From NCBI GenBank assembly GCA_905178155.1, contig CAJINV010000001.1, positions 220,344 to 284,343 of the forward strand: 64,000 bases of DNA, given 5' to 3'. Of this stretch, positions 1 through 10,500 are shown piece after piece (position 1 is the stretch's first letter; every line of letters starts with the position of its first letter). The position numbers were made by a program, and so were the translations under genes. The notes under the pieces are model-generated. The model searched no databases. It was not told where the DNA came from and was given only the letters and a program-made list of their open reading frames with translations. Origin of the DNA: Amoebophrya sp. A120 (taxonomy: Eukaryota > Sar > Dinophyceae > Syndiniales > Amoebophryaceae).

Positions 1-1298
1 CTGAAGCTGCGAAGCTGCAGCAACGGGGCCCCGCCGCGCCTCCTTTGGGCTCTGCGGCCGCCGGACTTTTCCATGGAGCTGCTGGCCTCTCGGTTGCCTT
101 AGCAGTTCTATGACAGAAAAACAGCCGCCGCAACAAAGAGAAACGCGGAACAGCTTCCGGAATCTGTTCGCACATAGAGAGGGAGGCGGCGCGAACGCCC
201 TCCAGCTCTAGGCAAAAGCGACGCCGAGGCCTCTCAGCAAGTCAGCGCCTTCGCTTCCAGGCTTGCTCGCTTTCGTTTCCCCGCCTTCCCAGGTTTTCAG
301 CCTTCCCGGCTTCTCCAGTTTGCTCAACCTTTCGAACCTCATTCGCCTTTTGAGCTTCTCAGCCCCCTCAGCCGCCCCAGTCTTTCTTACAGGCTTCCCT
401 AGCCCTCCCAGTTCTCGCAGTCTGTTCAGTTTTTCCCGCCTTTTTCGTCTTTCCACTCTTTCCCGTCTCTATCTTCCTTGTCCCGAAGGTCTGGCCTCCC
501 CGCCTCGTTGTGTTCCGCCGTTTGCCTCGTCGCTTCTGCGTGGTTTTCAAACTGTTCGCAGATAGAGAAACAGGCCCCGCAACAGACACAAGAAAACACG
601 GGAGAAAATGGCCGCCGGAATCTGTTCGCACATAGAGAAGGAGGCGGCGCGAACGCCCTCCCGATCTTTCTACGCAAAAGCTCCGGCCAAGCTTCCGAGA
701 AAGTCCCGCCGCGGAAAATATGAGGCGCGCCATGATCTTCAAACGCGCATAGTTCTCAAAATAAACGCACAAGCAAAGATCCACAAAACGGCCCACACCT
801 GCGGAAAAATAAGATCGGCAGCCAGCGACTTGCCAAGTTAAATGCCGCTCCATAGCCAGAATTATCCGCAAGAGCTCCGCAAATATATAATTTGGCCAAG
901 AGCAGAGCGGCCGCGTCTCGAATCTCATCGAAACAACCAGGACCCCAGTGGCTACCTGAAACTGACTAGCTGACACACCCGTACCATTCCCCCCCGTCCT
1001 TTCCTTCTAGTTCTGCTTCCCCCCTCCCAGTGCTCTCGATTTCGCTTCGGGATAGAGATTCCTTCCCCCTGGCTAGTAAATCAGTGGATAAGTAAGTGCA
1101 ACAGCACGTGAACAAGAAAAGAAAACACGCGCGAAGATACTGCTTACTGTGAAAGCGCTTAAACTTAACATGCACCAGTGCAGCACTGGTGACGCACGTT
1201 GATTTCATGGTGGATATGCTTCTCCGCTCTCACGGTCGGCGTTTTTGTACTCCATGCGGTCCGGGGAAGCCCCGTCAAGCCGCGGGTCGCCACAATAT
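1..1298. other. Gene-free flank with strand-biased and repeated sequence
   Basis: No reading frame here looks like a real protein. From about 240 to 480 the plus strand is strongly pyrimidine-rich, which makes long but meaningless open frames on both strands. A block at about 130-205 recurs in altered form at about 575-665; both copies contain ctgttcgcacatagag followed by ggaggcggcgcgaacgccct. Confidence 0.6.
130..665. repeat. Diverged direct repeat pair (about 130-205 and 575-665)
   Basis: Both copies run through cggaatctgttcgcacatag, then a GGAGGCGGCGCGAACGCCCTCC stretch with single-base differences. The spacing is about 455 bp. I see no coding role and no terminal structure. Confidence 0.6.
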
Positions 1299-1615
1299 CC
1301 AGTGCAAACATGTCTCGGCCTGGCTGTCGGAAAGATATTACTGCATAAGTTTGTCATCCTTTTGGTACCTGACCCGGAAGGTCATCTCGCGTGCACTGCA
1401 AGCCGAAGCCCTAGTTGTAGCAACATCACATCTCAATGTTGCCTTCTAATCCGAATGACAATTCGAAGTCACCTTTTTCGGTATACAAGAAGTGAGCAGG
1501 GCGCCTCTTGCTGTCCACCACGAGTGATAGATGTTCCGCGGGGTCCAACGAATTCTTGCGCATCGCAAATGTGCAAGCATCTTTCCCGACCCAGACTACA
1601 TAGTTGCAATGCATA
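1299..1615. mobile_element. Decayed introner, family G-like
   Basis: The left end (tgcaaacatgtctcggcctgg) and right end (cgacccagactacatagttgc) are degenerate versions of the family G ends seen elsewhere (tgtctgggtctgg and ccagacccagaca). The interior has gtttgtcatcc, resembling the shared internal motif. No clear TSD remains. The call conflicts with a protein-like frame at 1426-1590, so part of the old element may have become exon, or the match may be chance. Confidence 0.4.
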
Positions 1616-3023
1616 CACAGGCTAGAATGTTGAACTCACTGATGACCTGAAAATGTACAAGGTTCAGGTTGTAAATTCTTCAGGCCTCCTCTACTGCAGG
1701 TAGAAAGTAACTGTGTCAGTGAAAAAAAAGCTCTACTTTTGCGGAAACATCGTGAGAAATCTGCTTGGCATTACTGTCTAAGTACTACTTCATGCGCAGG
1801 TCGTAGTACGTCTACGTGGGATAGACGAAAAATAGCTAGATGATGGATGAACGTGATCTTTTCGTCACTCGTAGTTTTTCATCAAGCAAAACTACCTGTG
1901 TAGTAGTACTTGGGTCCACTGGTTGCCTTTTGCGTCGCCGACCTGCGTCTCGGCGTCATAGGTGGCATATGCACTGCAAAACCAAAAGTATTGCACTACG
2001 TAGGAAATGCATTACAAATTTTCCCAAATCGAAAAACGGAATTTGTAATGCTGGTTATGATGAAAAAAAACATTTGTCATGCAGTAACTGCATAATTAGT
2101 AGTACTTCGAAGCTTACCAGTGCGATGCTTTTGCATAGGATATGGCAAGGCGGTTGCGACACCGCTCGGTCGGTGATTGGATTCTCGCCATGAGAACCTC
2201 GGAGTTTCGCTTCGGGATCGCCTTCTTGATGGTCGTGTCGTGCGCTGGGGAAGTCGAAGTTGTAGTACTAGACGCTGTACTTGGCCGCGCAGGTTCTTTA
2301 TCTTCGTAGTCGTTATTCTGCTTCGTCAGCATCTCGTGTTCACGTTCCTTAAGCGACACCGTCGCGAACGGTGGCTGCATGTCTACCAGCTCTCCCCAGG
2401 TGAAGCCGTTTAGGATATCAAAATGAAAGAAAGTGATCCCCTTGTTCCCCATATTTATTCGAAGCGAAACCTGCGATGCAGGAGGCGGATTTTTTGTGTA
2501 GTACGCAAATCAGAACAACAACAGCTGCATCAGATTACTTATATCTGCCTCGCCATGAATGATGCGCGGGACACCTCTGTTGTGGCGGCAAATCTAAATC
2601 AGCAACACAGACTTTTCCTTTTCCATTTTACTTTTAGGTATGGGCTGCAGGGAAAAAAGGATTTCCACGATACAGGAGCTCGGAGCGCGTCCGAGACGTC
2701 GTTGTTCTGGTCCCGCCATGATCCAGCCCCAGTGCAAGCTGCCGCAGAGAAACGGGTCCAAAGTAGTCCCACCAGGGGAAGGGAAGATGCTCGTCAGTGT
2801 TCCTTTTTTCATTTTGTCGTGCATCCGAAGGAGCCGAACTGGCAGGGGGCTGCTGCTCTTCTATTTCTTTTTCTTCTGCTGTCGCCCCCGGCACAGCGGA
2901 AAAAATACTTCTTTCTCCATCTGCACGGCCCGGACCGAGGAGAACGAGGAGCAGGGCATATAAAAATCCCGGACTCGGACGAGACGAAAAGCTTACAACT
3001 GCGACATGGACATTCATCATCAT
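1426..3023 (-). CDS. Predicted secreted protein, multi-exon, unknown function
   Basis: I do not recognise the family. The best start is the ATG run near 3023 (MMMNVHVAVVSF), which opens a hydrophobic signal-peptide-like stretch (FLYALLLVLLGPG), then an acidic Glu/Gln-rich segment and PFPWWDYFGPVSLRQ. A second exon begins near 2470 after a tgcatcgcag acceptor and contains GITFFHFDILNGFTWGELVD. It reads to 2143, is cut by a T-family introner (1968-2142), and resumes as LATYDAETQVGDAKGNQWTQ, ending at a gtactac donor at 1909. A likely last exon (about 1426-1590) reads KNSLDPAEHLSLVVDSKRR and ends in a TGA, but it overlaps a decayed introner-like stretch. The first splice junction is unresolved. 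The signal peptide suggests secretion or endomembrane entry; that is inference. Confidence 0.5.
1968..2142. mobile_element. Introner, family T, TSD tggca
   Basis: Ends are tatgcactgcaaaacc...agtattgcact and agtgcgatgcttttgcatag, an imperfect inverted repeat. TSD tggca lies at 1963-1967 and 2143-2147. Removing the element with one TSD copy joins RNRLA to TYDAETQ in frame. The interior has attacaaat, tttgtaatgc and tttgtcatgc. Confidence 0.85.
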
Positions 3024-3702
3024 CTTGATAATGCCGTAGAACTCAACTCCTGGTAGTGCCACCTCGACTTGGACTTACACAGAAATGTTGCACTTGAAAC
3101 TACATAAGTAAAAGAACGCTCGCTGTTTTCATTCTACCACGATACTAGACTGCGACGCTTTCATGGCAAGGCGGCGATAATTGGTCGTGCTGGATCATTA
3201 TTTCCTACTACTAGAAGTAGAAGACACATGATCCTGAGCATCTGCAACCACTTTGCTTGTTATTACGGGCAGCACCCACCTTGCTTTCGTAATGAGAAAG
3301 GGCAGCTGCAACTCTAACTCATTTTCTATATCTAATTTATTACAAAAAGATCGACGACGGAATCAAGCGCAAGCCGCTTAGTAAAATATCAGTTTCATAA
3401 TTTTGAAGCTCAGTCTGTCCGATTGCGTTTCAGCTTCGTATATAGCTTTTACAGGAACAAAGACAGAAACACGCTTGCTATTGTTATTGACCTCGAACAG
3501 TAACAGGAGTATGTCGATGTTCAAAATGTTGTTCATGCAACGCTGTCATTTTTGACTTTTACTCTGGTCGTCGTCGGCCCCTGTAACTTCTTGTTTGAGA
3601 AGTTGTGTATAATTTTTTACATACTACTAATTATAAGTAGCTGCTTCTTCTTCTTCTTCGTCTTCTTTGTTTAAAGTTGTTTTCATCTCTACTTGGTCTG
3701 TG
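3024..3702. other. Intergenic, between secreted protein and paralog A
   Basis: AT-richer, no convincing frame. A short CTT microsatellite lies at about 3641-3668 (on the minus strand a GAA run reading as Glu). I see no RNA gene. Confidence 0.5.
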
Positions 3703-6700
3703 TCATCGCGCCAGCACCCTGGGCTGCTCATCGTCAATGTAAGAAAGAGAAAGAATATGTTCAAAAGACCGCCTTCCCTGTTTTTCAACGAGGTGTGCCA
3801 CTTTCTGCATTTCCCCACCAGTTGTCGTCGTTTGGCTTGTAGGGTGTGTGGTCGGCAACAGCTGTGGGGTTGGTCTATCATATGCAAAAACGTCGCCACC
3901 CCATAGTCAAAAGTTTCTCTGTGCTTTAAAAATTTGGTCTTTTTTTCTAGTACATAAACACCCCATAGTCAATGATTGGGAACTTAGCAACACAAATCTA
4001 GAAGCTTTGGGACGAGCCACGCATGACAAGTTCTTACAGTCTGTAGTGTAGTGCACGTTAGCTGCAAGGACAACCGCATCAAAAATCCATCTGCATCTGC
4101 TGATCCTGTCTGCAGCATTACAAATGCCGAAACACGACTGGAAGTGCCTCCCTTCCCATTGGGGTTGGGGATGCGCATAATTTATTACAAATGCTCCCGT
4201 AGTCGCAAATCTGCATGACAACTCTCGGGAGGTGGAGCAGACGTCAGTTTTACTCAGGATATTGTTTCGTCTATGGTCATTTCGAACCAGTATTTCCACT
4301 TCCCACCACCTTGGTCCCTGCAAGCAGGCGGCCGCGCGACGAAATCCCAAAAAGTGCCGCACTCTACCAGAATGACCCAGAACATGTCGTACAATCGGGA
4401 AATCTCAACTGTAAAAGTGTCTGGGTCTGGAAGGTCGCCAGTTTTGTCATGCATATTTTGCATGCCCCAGGATGTCTGTAATGCATGCTCTAGCATCACA
4501 TATTTCTAGAAGCCTTCCTGATGCCTTTCCCGCATGACAAATGCCCTCCCCGCGTAGCACAAAGTGTAACTGGGCTCCTTTATTTGCTGGTCATGCAATA
4601 CAGATTTTTTTATAATGCAAAGTGAGCATCACAAGTTCCAACCTTCCAGACCCAGACATATATGCAATGCATAAGAGATCTCTTCACCCAGATCCGCGAA
4701 AATCACCGAGCCCATAGAGGTAAAAGAGTGCAGCTTCCTTATCAAAAGGAAAAATCCCCCCTCCCCATATTGACACGGCATCTTTTCGAAAATTTGCGTT
4801 GCTGATTTGTGACCACAAATCGTCTCTGTGTTGCATCAAGGCAACTCCACAGGCTCCGCCGCATTCTTCTACAGGCTGTCTGTCATGCTGTTGCACCTAC
4901 AGCGTAGACGCCTGCCATGCTAAGCGCCTAGGCCAAAACCTGTCTACTCAGGCTTAGTATGGGCCTGCAGTCCTCGCCAGCAAGACAAATCTGATTTGTG
5001 CACGCAAATCCAGCATCAGAAACTTCGTTTTGATATGGGGAGGGGGGATTTTTCATTCTGATATTCCTCTTGGCCTGGGCAAAGTCGGTCAGGATCGGCA
5101 GGAACGGCAGAGAGAAGACGGCCAGCACCGCACCGACTTCCAGTAAAAAGGCGGCCCGCGGCAGGTAGAGAGTGGTCTCTTTATGCACCAGACCCATAAC
5201 CGCTCCGCGGCGGCGAAACCCTCCCAGTAGCACCTCCTGCCCTCCAAATCCCTTTTTCTTCCGCGTTCCTAACACGAAAGTACAAACCAGGAACAGGAAA
5301 CAAAATGCCCAACCAGAAAGGAGCAGCCAAGCGCGAACAAAGTAAAATTTCCAGTATTGCTCCAACGCCGCAAATCCCACGAAAAAACTGGCTCACTGTG
5401 ATGATTTTGCAAGTTTTGCATCACAAGTTTGGTGCCCTACATCAGAGGTCGTTTGCCATGCGAGCTTCCTAAGGGAAAACATGCCCACAAATGCATTATC
5501 TTGCATGATGTGTAGCAAGACAGACACATTATTTGCGATACACTTTCTGCATCACAAGTTCACAGTGAAACAGTTTTTTCTTGCGATACCACAAGCTTCG
5601 CGCTGCCGACACCAGTCCAGCTAGAGGCTATCGTGAGAAAAAAGTGTAAGTGTTACAGTTGCACTTTGTGTTCTTGCAGGAGCCGCAAGACAGACAATCT
5701 TTGTCATGCAGGAAATCGAAATGCTCACGGGCCCCGTTTCCTAGTACGTATTATTTTCCCTTATGATCTCTCCATTTACAAGTTTTCATTTTCTCTGCCA
5801 CACAAAGAAAATTTGTGATGCGGAAATTCCAACAAATGTGTAACTGTATACACTTTTCTCCTGTGATAGAGAGAGATGAGTCGGAATTCCCGGCCGGTCT
5901 GATGGTCCCAAGACAACCGAACAGCGCCACGCCCAAATTTACATCTTCGACCCAGAATTACTGGTGGAACGGACCCCCAACCTTATGGAGATCGAAACTT
6001 GCAATCAAGTTGCCAAAGACTTGCGCGACCCATATTCGCGAGGGTCGCGACAGCTTCAACATGAGCTGCTCTGCGAGCGCACCTGCGACGCGCCCAACTT
6101 TGAAACCAACAACAGGAGGACAAGCCGCGGCACGGTGCGACGCTTTTACTTTTTGTGCCATTTCATACTATTTTTCACGTTTAGTGCCAGGCACCAAAGC
6201 CGACTTGCTTTGAAATCAAAACACGACCCGAATCCGGACAATTGGCCGCTCCAACCTAAGCTGCCCAATGTCGAGACTCAGACCAGGCGTAGGTTGTTTT
6301 GGGTGCCGCCTTCGGTGCTTTTTCGGTAATACTCAGAAAAAAAAACGCGCCTGCCGCTAATCAGCCCGCCCGATCCATCGCTGCGCGGCAGCCAGCCAAT
6401 GCCGAAAAGGCCGCCGAGCCCGGTACCCCAAAAAGACCGGCAGGCCGCACGGAGCGAGGGGGCGCGCCAGCCCGGGCGGGCGGCGTTGGGCGCTAGGAGT
6501 GGCACTCCAAGTGGGGCCGCTTCGGCACTACAAAAACGCCTCGCGAGAGCCAGAGCCCCACCACCCCGCCAAGCTCGGGCACCCAGGCAGCCCGAGCCCG
6601 TGCGAAACAGGGACTTTGAACATCCCCGCGAGCGGCGCAGCCAATGCATCGAGGCGGCCCCCACCTAAATGAAAAAGAGCCGCGCCCCGCGGGCGTCTAG

Positions 6701-9700
6701 TTCGTGCGAAATGCTGCCCCATGTCTGCGGAAAATATCTGCCCCTAGTCGCACGCTTAAAGTTTTGCAAACGCGGCGCCTTCGCGTGAACATTATGGATG
6801 GCTATTCCTGCGGCACAGATTTGGACTTTGGAGCGCTATAAAATGAAAAAAAAGCCCCCGCTTGAGTTCTTGGATTTTGAATTTGCGCCCGCCTTTCACC
6901 TAACTTAGTTTTTCAAAATCGCCGCCGCGATTGCAATTCTTAGAAACCGGAAATCGTGTCCGTCCCGTGCGTTTTTTTTGTCCTCCGGTCGCCCCTCTTG
7001 ATTTCTGCTTTTTGCAATGCCATAAATCAAAAGTGCTCAAGTTTTTTTAAGGTTTTTTTCAAGTTTCTTCTGCTCCTGTTTTGGGGGCCCGTTACTGGAG
7101 TAACAGAAGAGCTGCCAGGTTTCGAAAATGAGTAGGGTCCCCATGCCAACAGTGGCTCCGTACCGGTGCACGACCGTCTTGAACATTGCGTTGGCCCTGG
7201 CGATTTGATTTACTACGTCGTCCGGCGTCGTCTTCTCGCGGTCCCTTGCAGATTATGAGAGTGCACAACTCCCCCTCCCCCTCATTTGTATTGCATGAGC
7301 AGCAATACAAGCGTCAGCAAGAGTACAGGTTTGGCATGACAAATTTGGACACGAGTATCGTGCTATTTGGGCTGCCAGAACTTGTCATGCAAACAATGCC
7401 AAGAGCCGAGGCGTAAATTTGGTATTTTGCATGACAAATGAGGGGGAGGGGGAGTTGTGCACCCTCGTACTGATGTTCCAAGTTCTTGCACCTTGTCGTT
7501 GGATATCCTGTGCAAAAGCATCGCACTCGTAGTCATAATCGTATTCATGCATAATTATGTCTTTTTCAAGACAAATCCGCATTACAAATTTTCTCTCTCA
7601 TGCTGAGGAACTTATTTGTCATGCGATTTATTACATTAGTACGATACTTTTGCAGTGCATATTGGCGTATTTGTCATGCGGCTCCTGCTGCTGCTCCTGT
7701 AGTTGCTCGCGTTCGGCATTTTTACCTTCGCCTGGCTCGTCTTGTTCTCGTCCGGGGATCGTCCCCTCGCTTATTTGCGAGGACGAGAGTGCTTTCATTT
7801 CTTCATCGGTGGCGCTGGGAACCGCGGCCGTGAAAATCAGACAGACCGCTGGGACCACCAGCCAGATAATCCGCAGGACGATGTAGTGAAAAGGCTCGCG
7901 GTTGATGACGTTTCGCGCCTTGTCCAGGAATGCGACCGGTTTTCGAACAGTCAGCTGCCCCTCGTTACCCGTCCAATTGTCTTTCACGTCGTATTCGCTA
8001 ATCGAATTTCGGCTGTCATAGATCACCGTCGTGTAGCGGGAGAGAAGCAGACAGACTTGCTGCGCTACGAGACAGGTGGTCCAAATACGCCCCTGTCCGG
8101 TCTTCGTACTCTGGGTGACCGACGAAATGGTTCCCTGCAAGACGATATGACATGCAAATATGTCTGGGTCTTGAAGAGTGCAAGTTTGTCATGCTTGTCT
8201 GGCATGACTCGAGAATCTGTGTTGCATAGGCACGAAAAGGCCCTCTTGCCTGTCATGCAAAAGCAGTTTGCCATGCGGAATACGTAACAAGACATGGAAG
8301 CCAAAATAAAATTTGTCATGCATAGCTGCGTATTGCAGTGCGTCTACCGTTCACTTTTAACATTACAAATTTCCAGACCCAGACATATTTGCATTTGATA
8401 CACGAAGTCGTGCGGAAGCATCAAATACTCGTCGTCGTAGGACATGGGCATGAAGACCAACCAGCAGGGGTACAGCAGGCCTATGGATTGCAAAAATGTC
8501 TGGTGGGTCTGCAATAAAGATGCAACTTGTCATGCGCAATTTAGATCATGAAAAAATCTGTCATGCACGGGGAGCAAAAGTGGCCCTTTTTCTGGTCTCC
8601 GAAGAAAGGGTGGATTTGTCATGCGGATTAGGCATACATTGAGAAACCTGCTCAAATAAACCTGTGTTGCTGGGGCTCGCATGCCAGACCTTCTGTGTGA
8701 CGCAGACTCTGCATCACAAACATTTGCAATCTTCCAGACCACCCAGATGACCACGTATTTGCAATGCATAAGGCCGACCAGAATGCAAAGGAAGCCGTAC
8801 CCGACAAACACGATCGTGTGCACGTAGTCGATCCGCAAACGGGAGATATGCACGGCGTACTGGTACGTCATAATCTCGTCCGTCAAAGAACCGATGTCAC
8901 GCGTCGCGTGGAATTGCGCATCGTGTTTCTTTATGCAATGCAAATTTCCTGCACATGTACAAAATGCATCACAAATGTCACCAACTTGGAGCATGCCACT
9001 TGTCATGCTGAATAGAAATGAAACAAAATTTTGTCATGCAGACACCGCATTGGTACGTGTGTGGAAAATTTCCTGTGGATATTCTTCACCGCGGTAGCAT
9101 GGGTGACCGCTTGCGCTTGTAGGTGCTCGATCTCTTCCCTCTGCGCTTGGTTCTGTTCCTCCAGTGCGCGCAACCGCTCCTCAAACGATAAGGCCCCTGC
9201 AGCTGCTGGTGCTGCAACAGGAACACCAGCAGCCCGTGCTGGTTCCTCTTGTTGTTGTTGTGCAGCCACCTGGATCATCGTTGTACTAGCTCCCCCGCTG
9301 GACGATGACGGCTGCTGGGCCGTCGTCGCTTGAAGATCATTTCCTGCACCGGAACCAGAAGCACTTACACTTGTACTAGTACCGGCCTGCTGCGCATGTA
9401 GTTGCTCTTCCTGTTCCTCTCTCGTTGGCATCAACAGAAAGGATGCTGAGGCCGACTCGTCCTCCTGGGACGTCGCAGCGCGAGCGGCCGCTGCCCCCTG
9501 CTCGTGCCGTGTATCATCATCAATTGCAGAGGTTCTTGCAGCTCCGGAAGTAGCAGACTGGCGCTGATGTTGACCACGACCTTCAGCGCCACCTGCTACT
9601 TCCATGATCGAGGACAACTCCACATCGCGTTCTTCCTGCCCGGTATTCTTTAAAACGCGAGTGGCCAGAAGGTGCTCGACGTGCGCTACCTGCGGGGAAA

Positions 9701-10034
9701 TAAACGTGGGATCATCTTCGAGATGAACTTTAGAATTATCACGACCCGTGCTTATGTCATCCAATTGCTTTTCGACGTCCGTGTGCAGGTGTATTTCATC
9801 AGCCCGGGCGAAGGTGTGGATCTGAATGATGAAGGAAGGAACAAGCACCACGGCCAACGCGGCGACCACCCAGCATGTCGTGGTCCTAGCAGAAGTACTA
9901 GTTGCCAGCATCCTTGGAGCTGTTCGCGCCACAACGGCTCGTCCCAGCGGTACGTGTGGCACGGTCATGTCTCGCATGCGCGGGAACAGTCCGGTAGAAG
10001 CCCTAAGGCCCAAGTGAATACCTAGATTTTCCAT
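3703..10034 (-). CDS. Multi-pass membrane protein, family paralog A, introner-rich
   Basis: Unknown function; member of the A/B/C family in this window. Modelled exons: about 9084-10034, 8771-8937, 8402-8481, 7662-8145, 7472-7502, about 7100-7253, then about 5868-5950, 5589-5626, 5064-5380, 4678-4739, about 4254-4406, and a doubtful last exon ending at 3703. The N-terminus has one hydrophobic helix (VVAALAVVLVPSFIIQI), then an Ala/Ser/Gln-rich linker and a coiled coil (RLRALEEQNQAQREEIEHLQ). Membrane segments follow (TIVFVGYGFLCILVGLLYPC, then MLPHDFVLQGTISSVT, matching B and C LPYDFEIRGTLSCVT) and IIWLVVPAVCLIF. Later YFVRAWLLLSGWAFCFLFLV and RAAFLLEVGAVLAVFSLPFL match paralog B. I chose the ATG at 10034 because upstream codons fall in a local repeat. 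Linking the 7.1-kb and 5.9-kb halves into one gene rests on this homology. Confidence 0.6.
3880..4253 (-). other. Probable last intron of paralog A
   Basis: The stretch carries internal motif copies (gcatgacaagttc, tttattacaaatgc, gcatgacaactc) typical of introners, and a duplicated ccccatagtcaa at about 3900 and 3962, but no clean TIR pair. It separates a membrane exon ending near KWKYWFEMTIDET from a possible C-terminal exon. An old, decayed element is likely. Confidence 0.4.
4407..4677 (-). mobile_element. Introner, family G, reverse orientation, TSD atctc
   Basis: Ends gtgtctgggtctggaagg and ccttccagacccagacatat. TSD atctc at 4402-4406 and 4678-4682. Excision joins DLGEE to ISRLYDMFWV in frame. 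Its interior matches the element at 55779-56040 in the same orientation. Confidence 0.92.
4740..5063. mobile_element. Introner, family S, TSD ttcct
   Basis: Ends tatcaaaaggaaaaatcccc and ggggggatttttcattctga. TSD ttcct at 4735-4739 and 5064-5068. Excision joins QAKRK to LHSFTSMGS in frame. It holds two small internal palindromes of the type GATTTGTGnnCnCAAATC (near 4803 and 4994), a mark of family S. Confidence 0.92.
5381..5588. mobile_element. Introner, single type, TSD ccac
   Basis: Ends gaaaaaactggctcactgtg and cacagtgaaacagtttttt form an inverted repeat. TSD ccac at 5377-5380 and 5589-5592. Excision joins GVGSAKLV to GFAALEQYW in frame in paralog A. Interior motifs gcatcacaagt and tttgccatgc. 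Confidence 0.88.
5627..5867. mobile_element. Introner, family K, TSD agag
   Basis: Ends gagaaaaaagtgtaagtg...ttac and gtgtaactgtatacactttt. TSD agag at 5623-5626 and 5868-5871. Excision joins NSDSSLS to SWTGVGSAK in frame. A second member lies at about 43175-43385. Confidence 0.88.
5950..7099. other. Probable large intron or insert of paralog A, partly GC-rich
   Basis: Between the two homologous halves of paralog A lies 1.1 kb without a convincing exon. About 6340-6700 is much richer in G+C than the flanks, while 6780-7080 holds runs of A and T. No TIR or long repeat was seen. Either a conventional intron with an inserted GC-rich block or an assembly join is possible. Confidence 0.45.
7254..7471. 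mobile_element. Introner, family C, TSD gat
   Basis: Ends gagagtgcacaactccccct and gggggagttgtgcaccctc. TSD gat at 7251-7253 and 7472-7474. Excision joins ELGTS to ARDREKTTP in frame. Interior motifs ggcatgacaaattt, cttgtcatgc, tgcatgacaaatga. Confidence 0.9.
7503..7661. mobile_element. Introner, family T, TSD ttgg
   Basis: Ends gtgcaaaagcatcgcactcg and agtacgatacttttgcagtg. TSD ttgg at 7499-7502 and 7662-7665. Excision joins DKYAN to DKVQELGTS in frame. Only 31 bases of exon separate it from the family C element downstream. Confidence 0.92.
8146..8401. mobile_element. Introner, family G, TSD acga
   Basis: Ends catgcaaatatgtctgggtc and ttccagacccagacatattt. TSD acga at 8142-8145 and 8402-8405. 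Excision joins LPHDFV to LQGTISSV in frame. The homologous position in paralogs B and C is uninterrupted. Confidence 0.93.
8482..8770. mobile_element. Introner, family G variant, TSD aggcc
   Basis: Ends caaaaatgtctggtgggtct and agaccacccagatgaccac, a variant of the family G end with extra bases. TSD aggcc at 8477-8481 and 8771-8775. Excision joins CILVG to LLYPCWLVF in frame. The site is empty in paralogs B and C. Confidence 0.9.
8938..9083. mobile_element. Introner, single type
   Basis: The ends tgcaaatttcctgcacatgt and gtgtgtggaaaatttcct are an imperfect inverted repeat. Interior has gcatcacaaatgtc, cttgtcatgctg and tttgtcatgcag. It separates the paralog A coiled-coil exon from the first shared membrane exon. 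TSD not settled, so the ends are approximate. Confidence 0.7.
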
Positions 10035-10500
10035 GAAACCGATGAGGCCGAAGGTCGTAATGTCTCGAAAGACGATACAAAGAGAAACGGCGCCTCGAAA
10101 AGCACTACCTAAACGCACAGTGGTATCGATGGGACCGAAAGACGTAATGTCTCGAAAGATGTACATACAAAAAGAAAAAGCGCTTCGAGAAGCAACACAT
10201 AAATGGCTGGCGTAGATCGGCTTGGCGAGGAATAAGGACTCGATCTTCCTGGTTGTAGTTTTCAGCTCGCATATCCGGGTCTGGTCGTACGCAAGTCAGT
10301 TCAGCAAATAAGAGTTCGTAGTACAGCAAAGGAAAGCTGTCCTGTCGTATCATGTGAACAGCCTTTCGTAAGTCGTCCTGTCGGGGAATAAGGTCTCGGT
10401 GTTCCAGCTCGTTGTTCTCCGCTCGAAAATGCAGGTCAGGTCGTATTCAAATCACGTCAGCAAAGAAAAGCTCGTAGTGCCACAACGGCTCGTCCCAGCG
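10033..10500. repeat. Degenerate local tandem repeats upstream of paralog A
   Basis: A unit with cgtaatgtctcgaaagayg and a following cgcttcgagaagca-like stretch occurs near 10050 and near 10140. A second pair shares ggaataaggwctcg and agttcgtagtac-like sequence near 10230 and 10390. The 26-mer beginning cacaacggctcgtcccag occurs at about 9931 and again at about 10481. Confidence 0.6.

Noticed and set aside
263-976. Overlapping open frames of 80-200 codons on both strands near the left end
   Set aside because: Pyrimidine-rich strand bias keeps several frames open at once. The translations are Ser/Leu/Phe or Arg/Lys-rich without domain features.
3641-3668. CTT/GAA microsatellite as a poly-Glu coding tail
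   Set aside because: The frame that reads Glu is open but is not supported by the splice model or by homology to paralog B; listed only as a microsatellite.
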